A DNA stretch of 64,000 bases from NCBI GenBank assembly GCA_001797335.1, contig MGPE01000009.1, forward strand, positions 4,090-68,089, read 5' to 3'. This document shows, piece by piece, positions 62,470 to 64,000 of the stretch. A program made the position numbers and the translations under genes. How positions within the stretch are numbered: position 1 is the stretch's first letter; each line of letters begins with the position of its first letter. This DNA comes from Deltaproteobacteria bacterium GWA2_38_16. Lineage in GTDB: Bacteria > Bdellovibrionota > JACOXK01 > 2-02-FULL-40-11. The notes under the pieces were generated by a model. It was not told where the DNA came from and searched no databases. It worked only from the letters and a program-made list of their open reading frames with translations.

Positions 62470-63756
62470 TTACAAGATCCTTCGGGCTTCCACACGCGTG
62501 TGTTCGTCCTCAGGATGACGGAGTCCGTAAGTTAAAACCATGAGCAGCAAAAAATAAAGAAGAAGCCCCATCATGGGATAAATCATAAATACTAAATCAG
62601 GATAGGATTCACCTTTATAGGGTAAAAGCCCAACTAATCTCCAGGCTTTCTTATGAGTGAAAAAATCTAAAAATATGAGCAAAAAAATAGAAATGGAAAC
62701 CACAGTTCTTGCCTTGAATTTCCAAAGCCCTTTTAGCGCGGACAAAATAAATAAAATAGGAAAGATAAAAATAACATAATTGGGACTCCACGCCACCGGC
62801 GAAAGAAGAACCATGAGGAGTACCAAAATACCTAACATAGAAAGATCTTTGGCTCTACTTTCTTTTGAAAACCGTGCCAAAAGAAGGGGAACGGACACCA
62901 TAACGACAGATATAAAACCATAGAGCCAAAAAATAGCTGATTTAGAAAGCTTTAAGAGTTCAAAACAAAAAGAATCTCCCGTCCCAAAATAACGAAATAA
63001 AAAAGTATACAAGGATTGGTTGGGCACAATAAATTGAAGATTGGGACTTGTCGTCCTCAATACTTCTTGCCAATCTTTAAAGGGTTGAAGAGGATTGTGA
63101 AAATTTAAAAATAGACATGCCAAAAAATTAAGCCCTAGAAAAATAAATAAAGTTTGAAACATCATCTTCAGATCTTTTTTAACAACAAAAAAGAGTAAAA
63201 AGATAAGCGCTGGGATTTTAAGAGACATGGCTAAAGATAAAAGGAGTGCACTCAAGAGCCTTTTTTCCTTCATATAAAGATAGAGCGCTATAAAAATAAG
63301 CCCTATTTGAACAATATCACTTTGCCCTACTCCCAGATTCGCCCATAAAGGGGTTATTATAAAAATAAAGGCCAGTAAAAAATACCAAGACCTGTGAGTA
63401 AACCCATAAAATTGGATTATTTTTTCTGAAATTAAAAAGTAACTAATTAAAAAGATAAAATTTAAAAACTCCCACATCACAGAAGCGGTTTGAAGGGAAA
63501 AAAGGGCTAAAGGAGTAAATAAAATGGCGCAAAAAGGAGCATATTTAAATTCAAAACCATTTTGATAGGCTAAATGATAAATATCTAATTTCCCCTGTAA
63601 AATAAGATTGGCGGTAAAATGATATACATTAAAATCCATGAGAAAAATGGAACCAGGATCAATGATATGATTATAAGAAAATCTAAAAAATAAAATGAGA
63701 GCGATGCTTAAACAAAATAGCCACCGAAAATCTTTTAAATAGCTAATTTTAATCAT
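62470..63756 (-). CDS. GT87 (DUF2029) membrane glycosyltransferase
   Basis: 428 residues, about ten helices. MDFNVYHFTANLILQGKLDI then EFKYAPFCAILFTPLALF is the GT87 luminal/periplasmic pattern, and GVGQSDIVQIGLIFIALYLY and FIVPNQSLYTFLFRYF follow. Uses a polyprenyl-phosphate sugar to glycosylate an envelope lipid or glycan. The last 16 residues (RHPEDEHTRVEARRIL) are encoded by a REP element, so the original C-terminus was probably altered. Confidence 0.8.
   Translation of the reverse strand: MIKISYLKDFRWLFCLSIALILFFRFSYNHIIDPGSIFLMDFNVYHFTANLILQGKLDIYHLAYQNGFEFKYAPFCAILFTPLALFSLQTASVMWEFLNFIFLISYFLISEKIIQFYGFTHRSWYFLLAFIFIITPLWANLGVGQSDIVQIGLIFIALYLYMKEKRLLSALLLSLAMSLKIPALIFLLFFVVKKDLKMMFQTLFIFLGLNFLACLFLNFHNPLQPFKDWQEVLRTTSPNLQFIVPNQSLYTFLFRYFGTGDSFCFELLKLSKSAIFWLYGFISVVMVSVPLLLARFSKESRAKDLSMLGILVLLMVLLSPVAWSPNYVIFIFPILFILSALKGLWKFKARTVVSISIFLLIFLDFFTHKKAWRLVGLLPYKGESYPDLVFMIYPMMGLLLYFLLLMVLTYGLRHPEDEHTRVEARRIL
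62477..62516. repeat. REP-like element at the 3' end of the GT87 gene
   Basis: ATCCT (62477-62481) and AGGAT (62512-62516) enclose a perfect 12-bp palindrome CACACGCGTGTG (62491-62502); GACGG follows. Markedly GC-richer than its surroundings. Confidence 0.75.
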
Positions 63757-63786
63757 TAAAATTAAAAATAATATAATAGATTTATA

Positions 63787-63815
63787 TTGTTAACACCAGT
63801 TAAATTGACTATAAA
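63787..63815 (+). promoter_or_regulatory. Promoter of the second nuoA
   Basis: TTGTTA (63787-63792), 17-bp spacer, TATAAA (63810-63815), ending 6 nt before the ATG at 63822. Predicted leaderless. Confidence 0.55.
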
Positions 63816-63821
63816 GACACT

Positions 63822-64000
63822 ATGCTTTCCATGAACCATATGGCAGTTTTAATGATGTTTGGATTTGCCTTTTTAATTGGAGTGGGGATGCTTCTTATGT
63901 CTGCCTTTTTAGGGCGAGTTAAGCCAGATCCCAAAAAATTGTCTATTTATGAATGTGGCGTTCCCTCTTCTGGAACTCCTCATGATCGATTTTCTGTAAA
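63822..64000 (+). CDS. nuoA: NADH-quinone oxidoreductase subunit A (copy 2), cut by window
   Basis: First 59 codons of a second NuoA: one membrane helix, then GRVKPDPKKLSIYECGVPSS, the conserved loop also present in copy 1 (STYECGELPK). It is clearly a diverged paralogue, not a recent duplicate. ATG 63831 is an alternative start. The remaining complex I genes missing from the 47981 operon may follow to the right. Confidence 0.9.
   Translation, partial: MLSMNHMAVLMMFGFAFLIGVGMLLMSAFLGRVKPDPKKLSIYECGVPSSGTPHDRFSV

Overview
The window is AT-rich DNA from a Gram-negative bacterium. The signs are a meso-diaminopimelate-type MurE, an O-antigen-type ABC exporter, outer-membrane beta-barrel proteins, lipoproteins and NDH-1. 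A TIGR02147-type regulator beside secreted proteins whose mature N-terminus is GDKVGNGGD points to the Bdellovibrionota or a neighbouring deltaproteobacterial candidate lineage. That placement is inference. No rRNA, tRNA, CRISPR array, transposase or phage gene was seen, and no gene-free stretch exceeds 300 bases.

Layout. 1-15194 (minus strand) is a compact division and cell-wall (dcw) operon, rsmH-ftsL-ftsI-murE-murF-mraY-murD-ftsW-murG-murC-murB-ftsQ-ftsA, mostly with 1-25 bp overlaps and running off the left edge before ftsZ. mraZ is absent. 15368-28379 is an accessory surface-polysaccharide region: membrane glycosyltransferases, GT4 enzymes, an SGNH protein, a Wzm/Wzt exporter, a large two-domain glycosyltransferase, an epimerase and an intruding DUF4143 ATPase. 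28420-34761 holds FecR and TPR/beta-barrel envelope proteins, a DUF1207 protein, a TPR lipoprotein, ribF and a GT2 enzyme. 34869-38677 is a PilS/PilR-type sensor and regulator pair plus prepilin peptidase. 38686-47896 holds a methyltransferase, a PpiC chaperone, a MATE exporter, mfd, a DsbA-like oxidoreductase, a Phd/VapC toxin-antitoxin pair and a lipase-like hydrolase. 47981-55342 is a membrane-arm-only NDH-1 operon, nuoA-H-J-K-L-M-N. A second nuoA starts at 63822.

The most unusual block is 55439-61823. A TIGR02147 regulator, with a palindrome inside its own promoter spacer, is followed by four tandem secreted proteins. These share an almost identical 100-nt start cassette (ribosome binding site, signal peptide, GDKVGNGGD) but have strongly diverged bodies, each with a His-Glu motif.

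Two themes run through the window. First, short palindromic (REP-like) elements sit inside reading frames and are translated: a 159-bp element in ftsI, and shorter ones in mfd, a methyltransferase, and the C-terminal tails of NuoA and a GT87 enzyme. Second, many operon-leading genes have a sigma70-like -10 box ending only about 6-12 nt before the start codon, suggesting leaderless or near-leaderless mRNAs. Genome rearrangement also shows as a GT4-derived N-terminus fused to a DUF6311 gene, and as 60-bp direct repeats around the ATPase gene.
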